Assembly: GCA_035517695.1 (NCBI GenBank)
Contig: DATIYI010000141.1
Location: 1-64,000, forward strand
Source: DATFVJ01 sp035517695
GTDB lineage: Bacteria > Actinomycetota > Actinomycetes > Streptosporangiales > Streptosporangiaceae
Direction of reading: 5' to 3'
Length of the DNA: 64,000 nucleotides
The notes below the pieces were generated by a model, which saw nothing but the letters and a program-made list of their open reading frames with translations, had not been told where the DNA came from and made no database searches. Made by a program: the position numbers and the translations under genes. Of this stretch, positions 7,950-15,987 are shown piece by piece. The first letter of the stretch is position 1. Every line of letters begins with the position of its first letter.

Positions 7950-9748
7950 TTAACCCTGTTAATTCACGCAGGTTTGGGCTGGCGCAGCGCGCCTGACGTA
8001 GAAAGTGCTCCTGAGCTGGGACGGTAGGGGTGTTCAAGTCTCTGCCGGGTCCAGTTCAAGGAGCACTCTGGAAGTGAACGTTACCTCGTGGGCCAGCGGC
8101 CTGGAAGTCACCGGTGACGGAACCGGGATCGTGTCGCATGCCGGGGTCGGGCTGCTGCGCCGCCTGGCGGACAAGACGGGCCTGACCAGGGACCTGTCGC
8201 GGGCGCTGTTCAGCGGCCGGCTGGTTCAGCATGACCGGGGCCGGGTGCTGGCCGATATCTCCTGCGCGATCGCCGACGGTGCCCGCGCGGTCAGTGATTT
8301 CCGGGTGCTTGCCGATCAGGGGGAGGCGTTCGGGCAGGTCGCGTCGGTGCCGACGGCGTACCGGACGCTGGAGGAGATCACCCGGGGCGGCACCCGGATG
8401 CAGCAGAAGCTGGCCGCCGCGGTCAATGCTGCGCGCCGGTACGCGTGGGCGCAGGTCGTGGCGCGGCACGGCGCGCTGCCCGGGGTGCGGGTCGCGGACA
8501 AGACCCTGCACGGGGTGACGTGCATCCGGATCGACGCGACCGTCACCCCCGCCCATTCGGAGAAGGAACTCGCTGAGGCGAATTTCAAAGGTTTCGGTCA
8601 TCATCCGCTGCTGGCCTTCTGTGATAACACCGGCGGGGAGCCGCTGGGGTGGATGCTGCGCAAGGGTTCGGCGGGTAGCAACACCGCTGCCGATCACATC
8701 GCCATCGTGGATGCCTCGATCGCGGCGCTGCCGCCGGCGTGGCGGCGGAACCTGATGGTGACCGTGGACGGCGCCGGGTTCAGCCACAAGCTGCTGGAGC
8801 ACCTGGATGCGCTGGCGTCCCGCCGGGGGCACACGCTGGTGTACTCGTGCGGGTGGGAACTGGATGCCCGGGAGAAGGCCGCCCTCCGGCTGGTCCCCGA
8901 GCCGGCCTGGCAGATCGCGATCGATCACCGCGGCGAGGTCCGCGAGCGCCGCGCCGATGACGCCTGCGCGGACACCGGCTGCGGCCACCGGGCCTGCTGG
9001 ATCGAGGAAGCGCACGTCACCGAGCTGACCGGGCTGCTGCGCGAGGGCCCGGGCGGGGACCAGCTGGAAGGCTGGCCCGCCTCGATGCGGATCTTCGCCC
9101 GCCGCGAGCGGCCGCACCCCGGCGCCAAGCTGTCCTTGTTCGAGCACGAGGACGGCTACCGCTACCAGCTGTGGGTCACCAACCTGCCGGCCACCACGAA
9201 GGGCTGGCGCGGGCAGACCGCCTACATCGACGCCGGCCACCGCGGGCACGCCCGGGTCGAGGACTGCATCCGCACCGGCAAGGACACCGGGATCGGCCGG
9301 TTCCCCTCCCACGGCTACGCCTTTAACCAGGCGTGGCTGACCGCGGCGATGATCGCGCAGATCCTGCTCGCCTGGCTCAAGCTCCTGGCCCTGGACGGCG
9401 ACCTGGCCAAGGCAGAGCCCAAGACGCTGCGCTACCGGATCCTGAACGCCGCGGCCCGCCTGGTCCGCGGCGGGCGGCGGCGCCGCTGGAAATTCGCCGC
9501 GAACTGGCCGTGGACCGAGGCGATAACCCGGGCCTGGCAGCGGATCTGCGCGCTGCCGGACACCGGCTGACCAGCACGGACCTGTCCGTGCGACCCGCGT
9601 CTGGAACCCCCTGGGGCCTGTGGAAACCCCCGGCACCCGGCCCGCCAGCCGGGCCACAGTCATACCCGGACACTAAAATTTCCGCTGTCACCGCGATCCT
9701 AAGGACACTCCGCGGCAGCCAACGACCCGCGTGAATGATCAGGGTTAA
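7950..9748 (+). mobile_element. IS1380-family insertion sequence with terminal inverted repeats
   Basis: About 1.8 kb, one transposase gene. The left end begins TTAACCCTGTTAATTCACGC (7950) and the right end, read inward on the minus strand, begins TTAACCCTGATCATTCACGC (from 9748): 18 of 20 positions match, with weaker similarity beyond. No clear target duplication flanks these borders (GCCG on the left, GGAT on the right), so the insertion may be old or the outer borders may differ by a few bases. It sits 15 bases downstream of the gnd stop and does not break a gene. Confidence 0.82.
8074..9570 (+). CDS. IS1380-family DDE transposase
   Basis: A 498-residue transposase of full family length. 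Landmarks are the N-terminal GVGLLRRLADKTGLTRDLS, the first catalytic Asp region IRIDATVT (about residue 155), NFKGFGHHPLLAFCDNTGG, the second Asp region NLMVTVDGAGFS and the late YAFNQAWLTAAMIAQ helix. It moves its IS by cut-and-paste DNA cleavage. The GTG at 8074 is taken as start (AAGGAG upstream, slightly far); the in-frame extension to 8005 lies next to the left inverted repeat. The gene is intact. The long opposite-strand frame across it is a GC-rich shadow. Confidence 0.93.
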   Translation: MNVTSWASGLEVTGDGTGIVSHAGVGLLRRLADKTGLTRDLSRALFSGRLVQHDRGRVLADISCAIADGARAVSDFRVLADQGEAFGQVASVPTAYRTLEEITRGGTRMQQKLAAAVNAARRYAWAQVVARHGALPGVRVADKTLHGVTCIRIDATVTPAHSEKELAEANFKGFGHHPLLAFCDNTGGEPLGWMLRKGSAGSNTAADHIAIVDASIAALPPAWRRNLMVTVDGAGFSHKLLEHLDALASRRGHTLVYSCGWELDAREKAALRLVPEPAWQIAIDHRGEVRERRADDACADTGCGHRACWIEEAHVTELTGLLREGPGGDQLEGWPASMRIFARRERPHPGAKLSLFEHEDGYRYQLWVTNLPATTKGWRGQTAYIDAGHRGHARVEDCIRTGKDTGIGRFPSHGYAFNQAWLTAAMIAQILLAWLKLLALDGDLAKAEPKTLRYRILNAAARLVRGGRRRRWKFAANWPWTEAITRAWQRICALPDTG

Positions 9749-9762
9749 GGATCGCTGGCGGT

Positions 9763-10800
9763 TCAGCCCTTCTTCTCGTCGTGCCCGCCGAATTCCTTGC
9801 GCATGGCGGAAAGCGCGCGGTTCGCGAAATCACCCAGATTGCGTGAAGCGAATCGGGAGTAGAGGGCGGCGGTCAGGACTGGGGCCGGCACTCCCTCCTC
9901 GATCGCGGCGATGGAAGTCCAGCGCCCCTCCCCTGAATCCGATACACGCCCGGAGAATTCCGCCAGACCGGGCGAATCGTACAATGCGCTCGCGGTCAGG
10001 TCGAGCAGCCAGCAACCGACCACACTGCCGCGGCGCCACACTTCCGCGACCGCCGTGGTATCGATGTCGAACTGGTAGAACTCGGGATTCTCCAGGGGTG
10101 TGGTCTCCGCATCCCCCTCGGCCGAGCCGCTCTTGCCGATGTCGGCATTGTGCAGCACGTTCAGGCCCTCGGCGATGGAGGCCATCATGCCGTATTCAAT
10201 GCCATTGTGGACCATTTTGACGAAGTGGCCGGAACCATTGGGGCCGCAATGCAGATAGCCCTGCTCGCAGGGTTCGGGTTCACCGGTCCGCCCCGGCGTG
10301 CGCGCGGCGGCCCCGACGCCGGGTGCGAGGGTCGCGAAAATCGGGTCCAGGTGCTTCACGGCGTCACCGTCGCCGCCGATCATCAGGCAATAACCCCGCT
10401 CAAGGCCCCACACCCCGCCGCTCGTGCCGCAGTCCACCAGCCTGATACCGCGTGCGGCGAGTTTCTTGGCGCGGCGGATGTCGTCGCGGTAATAAGAGTT
10501 CCCGCCGTCGATTATAATGTCCCCGGCCGACATTTCAGCGGCCAGTGCCTCGATGGTCTGCTCGGTTATTTCACCGGCCGGCACCATTACCCACGCCGCC
10601 CTCGGCGTCCGCAGCTTCGACACAAAATCCGCGATTGAGGTCGCGCCGGTTGCGCCCTCGTCGGCAAATGCGTTGGTGACGGCGGGGGTCCGGTCAAAGA
10701 CCACACATTCATGACCGGCACCCATCAAGCGGCGGACAATGTTTCCTCCCATCCGGCCGAGTCCCACCATGCCAAGCTGCATCGACGCCGCTGGGGCCAT
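9763..10800 (-). CDS. gnd: 6-phosphogluconate dehydrogenase, decarboxylating
   Basis: A 345-residue enzyme of the short bacterial type, converting 6-phosphogluconate to ribulose 5-phosphate with reduction of NAD(P). The Rossmann motif is LGMVGLGRMGGNIVRRL near the N-terminus. The substrate signature is IIDGGNSYYRDDIRRA, and catalytic Lys and His are in SGHFVKMVHNGIEYGMM. A 13-residue insertion-like loop after ATLAPG is unusual but common in actinobacterial homologues. The start at 10800 is supported by GAGGAG 7 bases upstream. zwf lies 125 bases upstream in the same direction, so the oxidative pentose phosphate steps are probably cotranscribed. Confidence 0.93.
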   Translation of the reverse strand: MAPAASMQLGMVGLGRMGGNIVRRLMGAGHECVVFDRTPAVTNAFADEGATGATSIADFVSKLRTPRAAWVMVPAGEITEQTIEALAAEMSAGDIIIDGGNSYYRDDIRRAKKLAARGIRLVDCGTSGGVWGLERGYCLMIGGDGDAVKHLDPIFATLAPGVGAAARTPGRTGEPEPCEQGYLHCGPNGSGHFVKMVHNGIEYGMMASIAEGLNVLHNADIGKSGSAEGDAETTPLENPEFYQFDIDTTAVAEVWRRGSVVGCWLLDLTASALYDSPGLAEFSGRVSDSGEGRWTSIAAIEEGVPAPVLTAALYSRFASRNLGDFANRALSAMRKEFGGHDEKKG

Positions 10801-10813
10801 CTCCGTCTCCTCT

Positions 10814-10850
10814 CCGTTCCTGGCAATCCGTTCCTGGCAATCCGTTCCTG
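10814..10850. repeat. 14-bp direct repeat between zwf and gnd
   Basis: CCGTTCCTGGCAAT occurs twice head to tail (10814-10827, 10828-10841), followed by a nine-base partial third copy. It lies in the leader just upstream of gnd. Confidence 0.75.
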
Positions 10851-10924
10851 CAAGTGCATGCCCGCCGGTATCCCTTTCCCGGCGACTGCTTCTTGTGGTC
10901 ACCTACCGATGTCCCTTGGCGAAG

Positions 10925-12319
10925 TTAGGCCAGCCACGGCTGCACCCATGATTGGTGCCCACGGACCAGGGCGTTAGCTTCAGCCGGGCCCCAGGATCCG
11001 CGCTCGTAGGGCTGCGGGAGCGGCGCCTTGTCCAGCAGGGGTTGCAGGACCCGCCAGGTCTCCTCGACGCCGTCCTCGCGCGTGAACAGCGAGCGGTCGC
11101 CGATCAGCGCGTCGTTCAGCAAGCGCTCGTATGGCTCCGCCGGCTTGCCGAGTTCCTCCTCGAAGCAAAGGTCCAGGCTGACGCTCTTCGCGGACGTACC
11201 GTCCGGTCCTTTGGAAAGCAGCATGACCCGCATTCCCGGATCCGGGTCGATTCGCAGCACCACCTGGGTCGGATCCGGGTGGCTGGGTTGGTGCAGGAAC
11301 GCCAGGCGCGGGGGCCGTTTGAGGATGACCCGCACCTCGGTGACGCGGCCGGCCAGCGCCTTGCCGACCCGGATGAAGAACGGCACGCCGGCCCAGCGCC
11401 AGCTATCGATCTCCAGGCGCAGCGCCGCGTAGGTCTCCGTGCCCGATGAAGGCGCCACCCCCGGCACATCGTGGAACCCCCGGTACTGGCCGCGCACATA
11501 ATGCTCGGGATCAGCGTCCGGCATCGCCCGGAAGACCTCCACCTGCTTGTCATGCAGGGCGTCCGCACTGGAACCTATCGGCGGGTCCATGGCGATCAGG
11601 GAGAGCACCTGGAGCATGTGGTTCTGCACGACGTCCCGCAGGGCACCCACTCCGTCATAGAAGGAGCCACGGTCGTCCACGCCGAAATCCTCGGCCATGG
11701 TGAGCTGGACCGCGGCGACGTGACCGCGGCCCCAGACCGGTTCGAGCAGTGAGTTCGCGAACCGCAGGAATTGGATGTCCAGCACGGGTTGCTTACCGAG
11801 AAAGTGATCGATGCGCATGATCTGGTCTTCGGCGAGAACGGACCGCAGATCCCTGTTGAGGTTCCTGGCCGAGCCGAGGTCGTGGCCGAAGGGCTTCTCC
11901 ACCACCACGCGCGCGCCCTTGGTTAGGCCCGCCCCGCCAAGCGCGTTCACCACCGGCGCGAAGAGCGGCGGAGGGATCTCCAGGTAGAAGACCGGATTCG
12001 ACTTTCCCGTAAGCCGCCCGCGCAGCCGCTCATAGGTAGCAGCGTCGGTGAAGTCCCCTCGTACGTACGTCAGCCGACCGGCTAGCCGACCGACCGCTTG
12101 CGCATCGACGGAGTCCCCGTCGGCGCCCGCGTCGATAGCCTCGCGAGCATGGCGGCGCAGGTCGTCGTCGGACCAATCGTCCTTCGCGACGCCGATTACC
12201 GGGCAGTCCAGCCGCCCGCTCGCCTCGAGCCGGTAGAGCGCGTGGAACGTCATCTTGCGCGCCAGGTCACCGGTGATCCCAAAGATGACCATTGCCCCGG
12301 CCTGTGCTGCAGCCGTCAT
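10925..12319 (-). CDS. zwf: glucose-6-phosphate 1-dehydrogenase
   Basis: A 464-residue enzyme oxidising glucose 6-phosphate to 6-phosphogluconolactone with NADP. The nucleotide motif GITGDLARKM opens the protein. The active-site signature is MRIDHFLGKQPV (about residue 175) with the catalytic His/Asp pair; VVVEKPFGHDL precedes it. The C-terminal domain is complete, ending GHQSWVQPWLA. It lacks the extra 30-50 N-terminal residues of many homologues (family about 480-510). The gene is first in a zwf-gnd pair. Confidence 0.95.
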   Translation of the reverse strand: MTAAAQAGAMVIFGITGDLARKMTFHALYRLEASGRLDCPVIGVAKDDWSDDDLRRHAREAIDAGADGDSVDAQAVGRLAGRLTYVRGDFTDAATYERLRGRLTGKSNPVFYLEIPPPLFAPVVNALGGAGLTKGARVVVEKPFGHDLGSARNLNRDLRSVLAEDQIMRIDHFLGKQPVLDIQFLRFANSLLEPVWGRGHVAAVQLTMAEDFGVDDRGSFYDGVGALRDVVQNHMLQVLSLIAMDPPIGSSADALHDKQVEVFRAMPDADPEHYVRGQYRGFHDVPGVAPSSGTETYAALRLEIDSWRWAGVPFFIRVGKALAGRVTEVRVILKRPPRLAFLHQPSHPDPTQVVLRIDPDPGMRVMLLSKGPDGTSAKSVSLDLCFEEELGKPAEPYERLLNDALIGDRSLFTREDGVEETWRVLQPLLDKAPLPQPYERGSWGPAEANALVRGHQSWVQPWLA

Positions 12320-12684
12320 CTACCCCCCTGCCGCTGCGGGTTGCGTCCAGGTTCTAGGGCATGTTTCGCGGATCTTCGGCGGCCGGGATCGGCGCCCAGA
12401 AGACAACCGGGTCGAAGGGCCCTGTCGTCACCGCCGATAGCCCCGCTACCGGCTCCTCCTCGCCTTGCCGGATGCCGCCCGGGTCACCGCCCACATCCAC
12501 CAAGATCCACGAAATATACCCCAGTGCGGTGTGCCGCACTCCCGTCACTCTAGACCGGCCGTCCGCAGTCCCTGGCCCGAGGTCAGACACCACCGGCAGT
12601 GGCAGCAGCGTATCGCCCGGTCTCGAGCGACCGGTGGAGGTTGCCGCCCATCCAGCAGTCCGTCCAGGTATCGGCACCGCTTGA
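12320..12684. other. intergenic stretch, possible small minus-strand ORF
   Basis: A 107-codon minus-strand frame (12354-12677) ends with a moderately protein-like tail (GYISWILVDVGGDPGGIRQG) but has no recognised domain or convincing ribosome site. The plus-strand counterpart is low-complexity. I do not call a gene. Confidence 0.35.
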
Positions 12685-14601
12685 TCAATCCGCTAGCGCG
12701 CGGCGGCGGCGTGACCACACCGGGGGGACGTGCTCATTGAGCCTCGCGAGGAGCAGTGCGACGTCGTCCCCGTGGCGGGGCGGCCTGCGCGGGCTGTTGA
12801 GCAGATCGTCCGCGAGCGTTTCCAGGTCGGTCTTTGTCCCGTTCTCGAGCGCGCCAAGCATGCACCTGACGTTGTAGTCGACGTCATCGCCATCGGTTTC
12901 CAGCAGGCCATCGGTGGTCAGCACGAGCACCGCCCCGGGCGGTACGCGCGACTTGACGGTGGCGTAGCGGGCCTTGGCGTCGATACCGAGCGGCAATCCG
13001 CCTTCGCAATCGAGCATCCGCGGTGCGGCCTCCGGTGTGACAAGGGCGGGTGGCGGATGGCCGGCCCGGCACATGGCCAGTTCGCCGGTCGCCGGCTGGA
13101 GCGCGACAAAGCAGCAGGTCGCGAACAGCGATCTGTCGGGATCGGTGTTCAGATCCACGAGCCATTGATTCGCCCGTGCCATCACTTCGGCCGGACCATG
13201 GCCTTCTCGTGCGTACGCGTGTACGGCGGTCCGCAGCCGACCCATCAGCGACGCGGCGAAAAGGTTGTGTCCCTGGACGTCACCGATCACCAGGGCGACC
13301 CGACCGCGCTTGAGCCGGATGGCGTCGTAGAAATCCCCCCCGATCTCCATTCCTGAGGTGGCTGCCTGATAGCGCGTCGCGATCGTCACGCCCGGGGCCG
13401 CCAGCGTGCCCCGTGGCAGCAGACCTTGCTGCAGTTCGCTGGCGAGGCCATGCTCCGACTCGTATATGCGCGCACGCTCGAGCGACTGAGCGAGCAGGCC
13501 GGACGCCGCGATGAGCAGGGCACGTTCCTCTGGCAGGAACTCGTGCGGCGCGGCGAAACCCATCAGGCAGGCACCGACACGCTCGTGCGAGCCGGTCACC
13601 GGGAGCGCCACCCAGGAACGCTGAGGTGAGGTGGTAGCAATATCGGCTAGGTGCGGGTAGTCGCCCGCGAGCGCCTCGGCCGAGCCGAGATACACCGCCG
13701 ACCGCCACGCCATCGCGTCCGCTATCGGGGTGCGAATACCCTGCCGCACATAGGTGAGCGCGTCAATGGTCGCTTGGTCGAGACCCCACGAGGCGACGAT
13801 GTTCAGCCGCCCGTCCTCCACCGCGACCATTATCAGGCTGTCCGCGCCGTATGCGCCCATGCCCGCACGCGCGGCCGCGATCATCGCTTCCACGCTGCTT
13901 GCGGAGGCGAGCGCGGCGGTGAATTCCTGCGTGCGATGCGCGCGGCCCACGCCTTCGCGCAGCCGCCGCCCTTCCGCGTCACGCTTGGCCCGCATCGCGG
14001 TGGTGTCCATGACCAGGCCGATCATCCTGGCCGGGCGGCCATCCGGGTCAGGAAGGACTCTGCCCCGCGCCTCCATCGACCGCAGCGTGCCGTCGTCAGC
14101 CTTGACCCGGTACTCGATCTGGTAGGTGTCGCAGGATGCCATCATTTGCTGCATTGCTTCGACAACGCTGGCCAGGTCGGATTCGGGCACCCGGGACAGG
14201 AAGGTCTCCATCGTGGCGGAGGTGTCCTCGGGCATGCCGTGCAGCCGGTAGGTGGCCGGTTCGCAGATAACCTCTCCGCTGATCATCTCCCAGGTGAAGA
14301 AACCCGCGCTCACGCTGGTCGCGTTCGGCTGGAAGACGATCGCGGGCCAGTCTCCTAACGACTCGGCGAAGACCGCCTCGGCGCCCGCCGCGTTCGCGTG
14401 GCTGGCCGCGTCGGCCTGGGCTGGGCCGCTCTGGGCTGGGCCGCTCTGGGCTGGGCCGACCTGGCCTCGGCCGACCTGGCCTCGGCCGACCTGGCCTGGG
14501 CCGTTCGCCGCGGCCGGCGTGCCCGTTGACGTCTCAGGCAGGCTGCCAGCCGGAACGCGCGTGCTACCTGCGTCCCAGTTGGTGGGTACGTTACGGTCCA
14601 T
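12685..14601 (-). CDS. PAS-GAF-PP2C (SpoIIE/RsbU-type) serine phosphatase
   Basis: A 638-residue signalling protein. Order: a repeat-rich N-terminus (about residues 28-60, five-residue units of the GPAQS and RGQVG kinds), a PAS-like domain (GFFTWEMISGEVICEPATYR to IGLVMDTTAMR), a GAF domain (about 210-370) and a C-terminal PPM phosphatase with MEIGGDFYDAIRL, VALVIGDVQGH, CRAGHPPPALV and VLVLTTDGLLE, containing the metal-binding Asp residues. Such proteins dephosphorylate anti-anti-sigma factors in partner-switching systems. No anti-sigma partner is adjacent. The ATG at 14601 is preferred to an in-frame TTG at 14622. No membrane segment, so cytoplasmic. Confidence 0.9.
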   Translation of the reverse strand: MDRNVPTNWDAGSTRVPAGSLPETSTGTPAAANGPGQVGRGQVGRGQVGPAQSGPAQSGPAQADAASHANAAGAEAVFAESLGDWPAIVFQPNATSVSAGFFTWEMISGEVICEPATYRLHGMPEDTSATMETFLSRVPESDLASVVEAMQQMMASCDTYQIEYRVKADDGTLRSMEARGRVLPDPDGRPARMIGLVMDTTAMRAKRDAEGRRLREGVGRAHRTQEFTAALASASSVEAMIAAARAGMGAYGADSLIMVAVEDGRLNIVASWGLDQATIDALTYVRQGIRTPIADAMAWRSAVYLGSAEALAGDYPHLADIATTSPQRSWVALPVTGSHERVGACLMGFAAPHEFLPEERALLIAASGLLAQSLERARIYESEHGLASELQQGLLPRGTLAAPGVTIATRYQAATSGMEIGGDFYDAIRLKRGRVALVIGDVQGHNLFAASLMGRLRTAVHAYAREGHGPAEVMARANQWLVDLNTDPDRSLFATCCFVALQPATGELAMCRAGHPPPALVTPEAAPRMLDCEGGLPLGIDAKARYATVKSRVPPGAVLVLTTDGLLETDGDDVDYNVRCMLGALENGTKTDLETLADDLLNSPRRPPRHGDDVALLLARLNEHVPPVWSRRRRALAD

Positions 14602-14738
14602 AGGATTGGCACTCCCGCGCAACGCCCGGTGTGGCCCAGTCCTGAACGAGCATAGCTAGCATTCCCCTTTTCTTGGGCCGGCGCGCCGGAGCACGGCGGA
14701 CGGCACCTCGCGGCCCCGTCGCCAGCCACCTGCCGCCA

Positions 14739-14928
14739 CTATCCGCACTGCACTATCCGCACTGCACTATCCGCACTGCACTATCCGCACTGCAGTATCC
14801 GCACTGCAGTATCCGCACTGCACTATCCGCACTGCACTATCCGCACTGCACCATCCGCGCTGCACCATCCGCGCTGCACCATCCGCGCTCCACCATCCGC
14901 ACTGCACATCCGCACTGCACCATCCGCT
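14739..14928. repeat. 14-bp tandem array (ACTATCCGCACTGC)
   Basis: About 13 head-to-tail copies of a 14-bp unit, with drift to AGTATCCGCACTGC, ACCATCCGCGCTGC and one shorter copy near 14905. It lies upstream of the PP2C gene. 14 is not a multiple of three and no ribosome site precedes it, so the repeated peptide seen in translation is an artefact. Confidence 0.9.
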
Positions 14929-15170
14929 TTCTGCGACGTCCCGGGTTCGACGTCCCAGGCTCGACGCCCCACTGGTCCGCCTGCCTGCCTGCCTGCCCAG
15001 CGGCTGCTCGCGCGCTTAAGACGCATTAGCCACTTGAGCCAAGCAGACCAAATCGTAACTCGTTGGCCAAATATAGTTAGCACACGTGGATGTTGCCGGC
15101 GGAAACCATGAATCATTGACGGTGCCCTAACGCGGCCCTCGGTGGCTGAGTCCAGGCAGAGTCCGCCCCG

Positions 15171-15268
15171 TCTCGTCCGCACAATCTCGTCCGCACAATC
15201 TCGTCCGCACAGTCTCGTCCGCACAGTCTCGTCCGCCCAGTCTCGTCCGCACGGTCTCGTCCGCACCA
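15171..15268. repeat. second 14-bp tandem array (TCTCGTCCGCACAA)
   Basis: Seven copies of a 14-bp unit with variation at the last bases (AA, GT, GG). It shares the core TCCGCAC with the first array 240 bp away and has the same period. The DNA between the arrays (14929-15170) and up to 15423 carries no recognised gene and is locally AT-richer (around 15040-15120 and 15290-15350). Confidence 0.88.
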
Positions 15269-15423
15269 CTAGGCCAGCGGGTCAAGGGATTTCCCGCAAT
15301 ATTTCTGCTTCTATATTTGTGCTTCACACATTATGCTCTGCATTCCTGAGGCCACATCTGACGCAAGCGGATGAGGCGCCAGTTAGCCAGTTAGAGGATT
15401 GAGAGCCCGAAAAGGCCGACGAT

Positions 15424-15853
15424 CTGTGGCACCCGCCGCTCGTGCACATACGCGGCAGCGAGGTGACCAGCGATACGGCGCAAACCACGCGGATGACACG
15501 GCTCGACGAGGCAATCTCGGGCAAGACGGCAGGGTCAAGCAAGATCTGGATGGGCCGGACCCACGTGGCGCCCGCCACGAGTTCGGGCGTCCATCACCAC
15601 GGCCACGTGGAGACCGCGCGATCTACGTGGTGTCCAGGTGCCCGGCGTCCGTGTTCGCCGACGGCGGCGAGGAGAGCCGGCTGTGCACCGAGCCAGGCGA
15701 CTACGTCTTCGTCCCGCCGTATGTCCGCACCGCGAGGAGAACCCCGGCGCAGCGGAGGCGATCGTGGTCATCGCGCGCAGCAGCCAGGAGGGCATAGTGA
15801 TCAACTTGGATAGCATCTGGTCACCGGTCCACCCCGTGCGCCCGGCGGATTAG
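15424..15853 (+). pseudogene. cupin-domain protein, broken by two frameshifts
   Basis: Three overlapping frames assemble into one cupin of about 140 residues. Frame 1 gives VHIRGSEVTSDTAQTTRM to GVHHHGHVET (first metal-binding His motif). Frame 2 gives AIYVVSRC to EPGDYVFVPPYV. Frame 3 gives PHREENPGAAEAIVVIARSS and ends ...HPVRPAD. Breaks lie near 15619 and 15726, each fixable by a small indel. Two independent disruptions argue against a functional gene unless the assembly is poor here. Confidence 0.75.
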
Positions 15854-15889
15854 GCCATAGCACATGACCCGGCGCGGCCGGTGCCGTTT

Positions 15890-15950
15890 CCTGTGCCGGT
15901 AGCCGCGCCTGTGCCGGTAGCCGCGCCTGTGCCGGTACCCGCGCCTGCGC
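15890..15950. repeat. 18-bp tandem repeat
   Basis: Three copies of CCTGTGCCGGTAGCCGCG with decay in the last, in the gap between the cupin relic and the acyl-CoA ligase stop. Confidence 0.8.
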
Positions 15951-15987
15951 CTGGCCTATAAGGCGATCTCGACGCCGCCGGACCTGA

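Noticed and set aside
8056..9663. 535-codon open frame antisense to the IS1380 transposase
   Set aside because: A GC-rich shadow frame; proline/glycine/arginine-rich with no domain, while the plus strand encodes an intact transposase.
9763..9780. IS1380 insertion disrupting gnd
   Set aside because: The right inverted repeat ends at 9748, and gnd has an intact stop at 9763 with a normal C-terminus.
14739..15268. possible CRISPR array
   Set aside because: Units are contiguous 14-mers with no unique spacers and no cas genes in the window.
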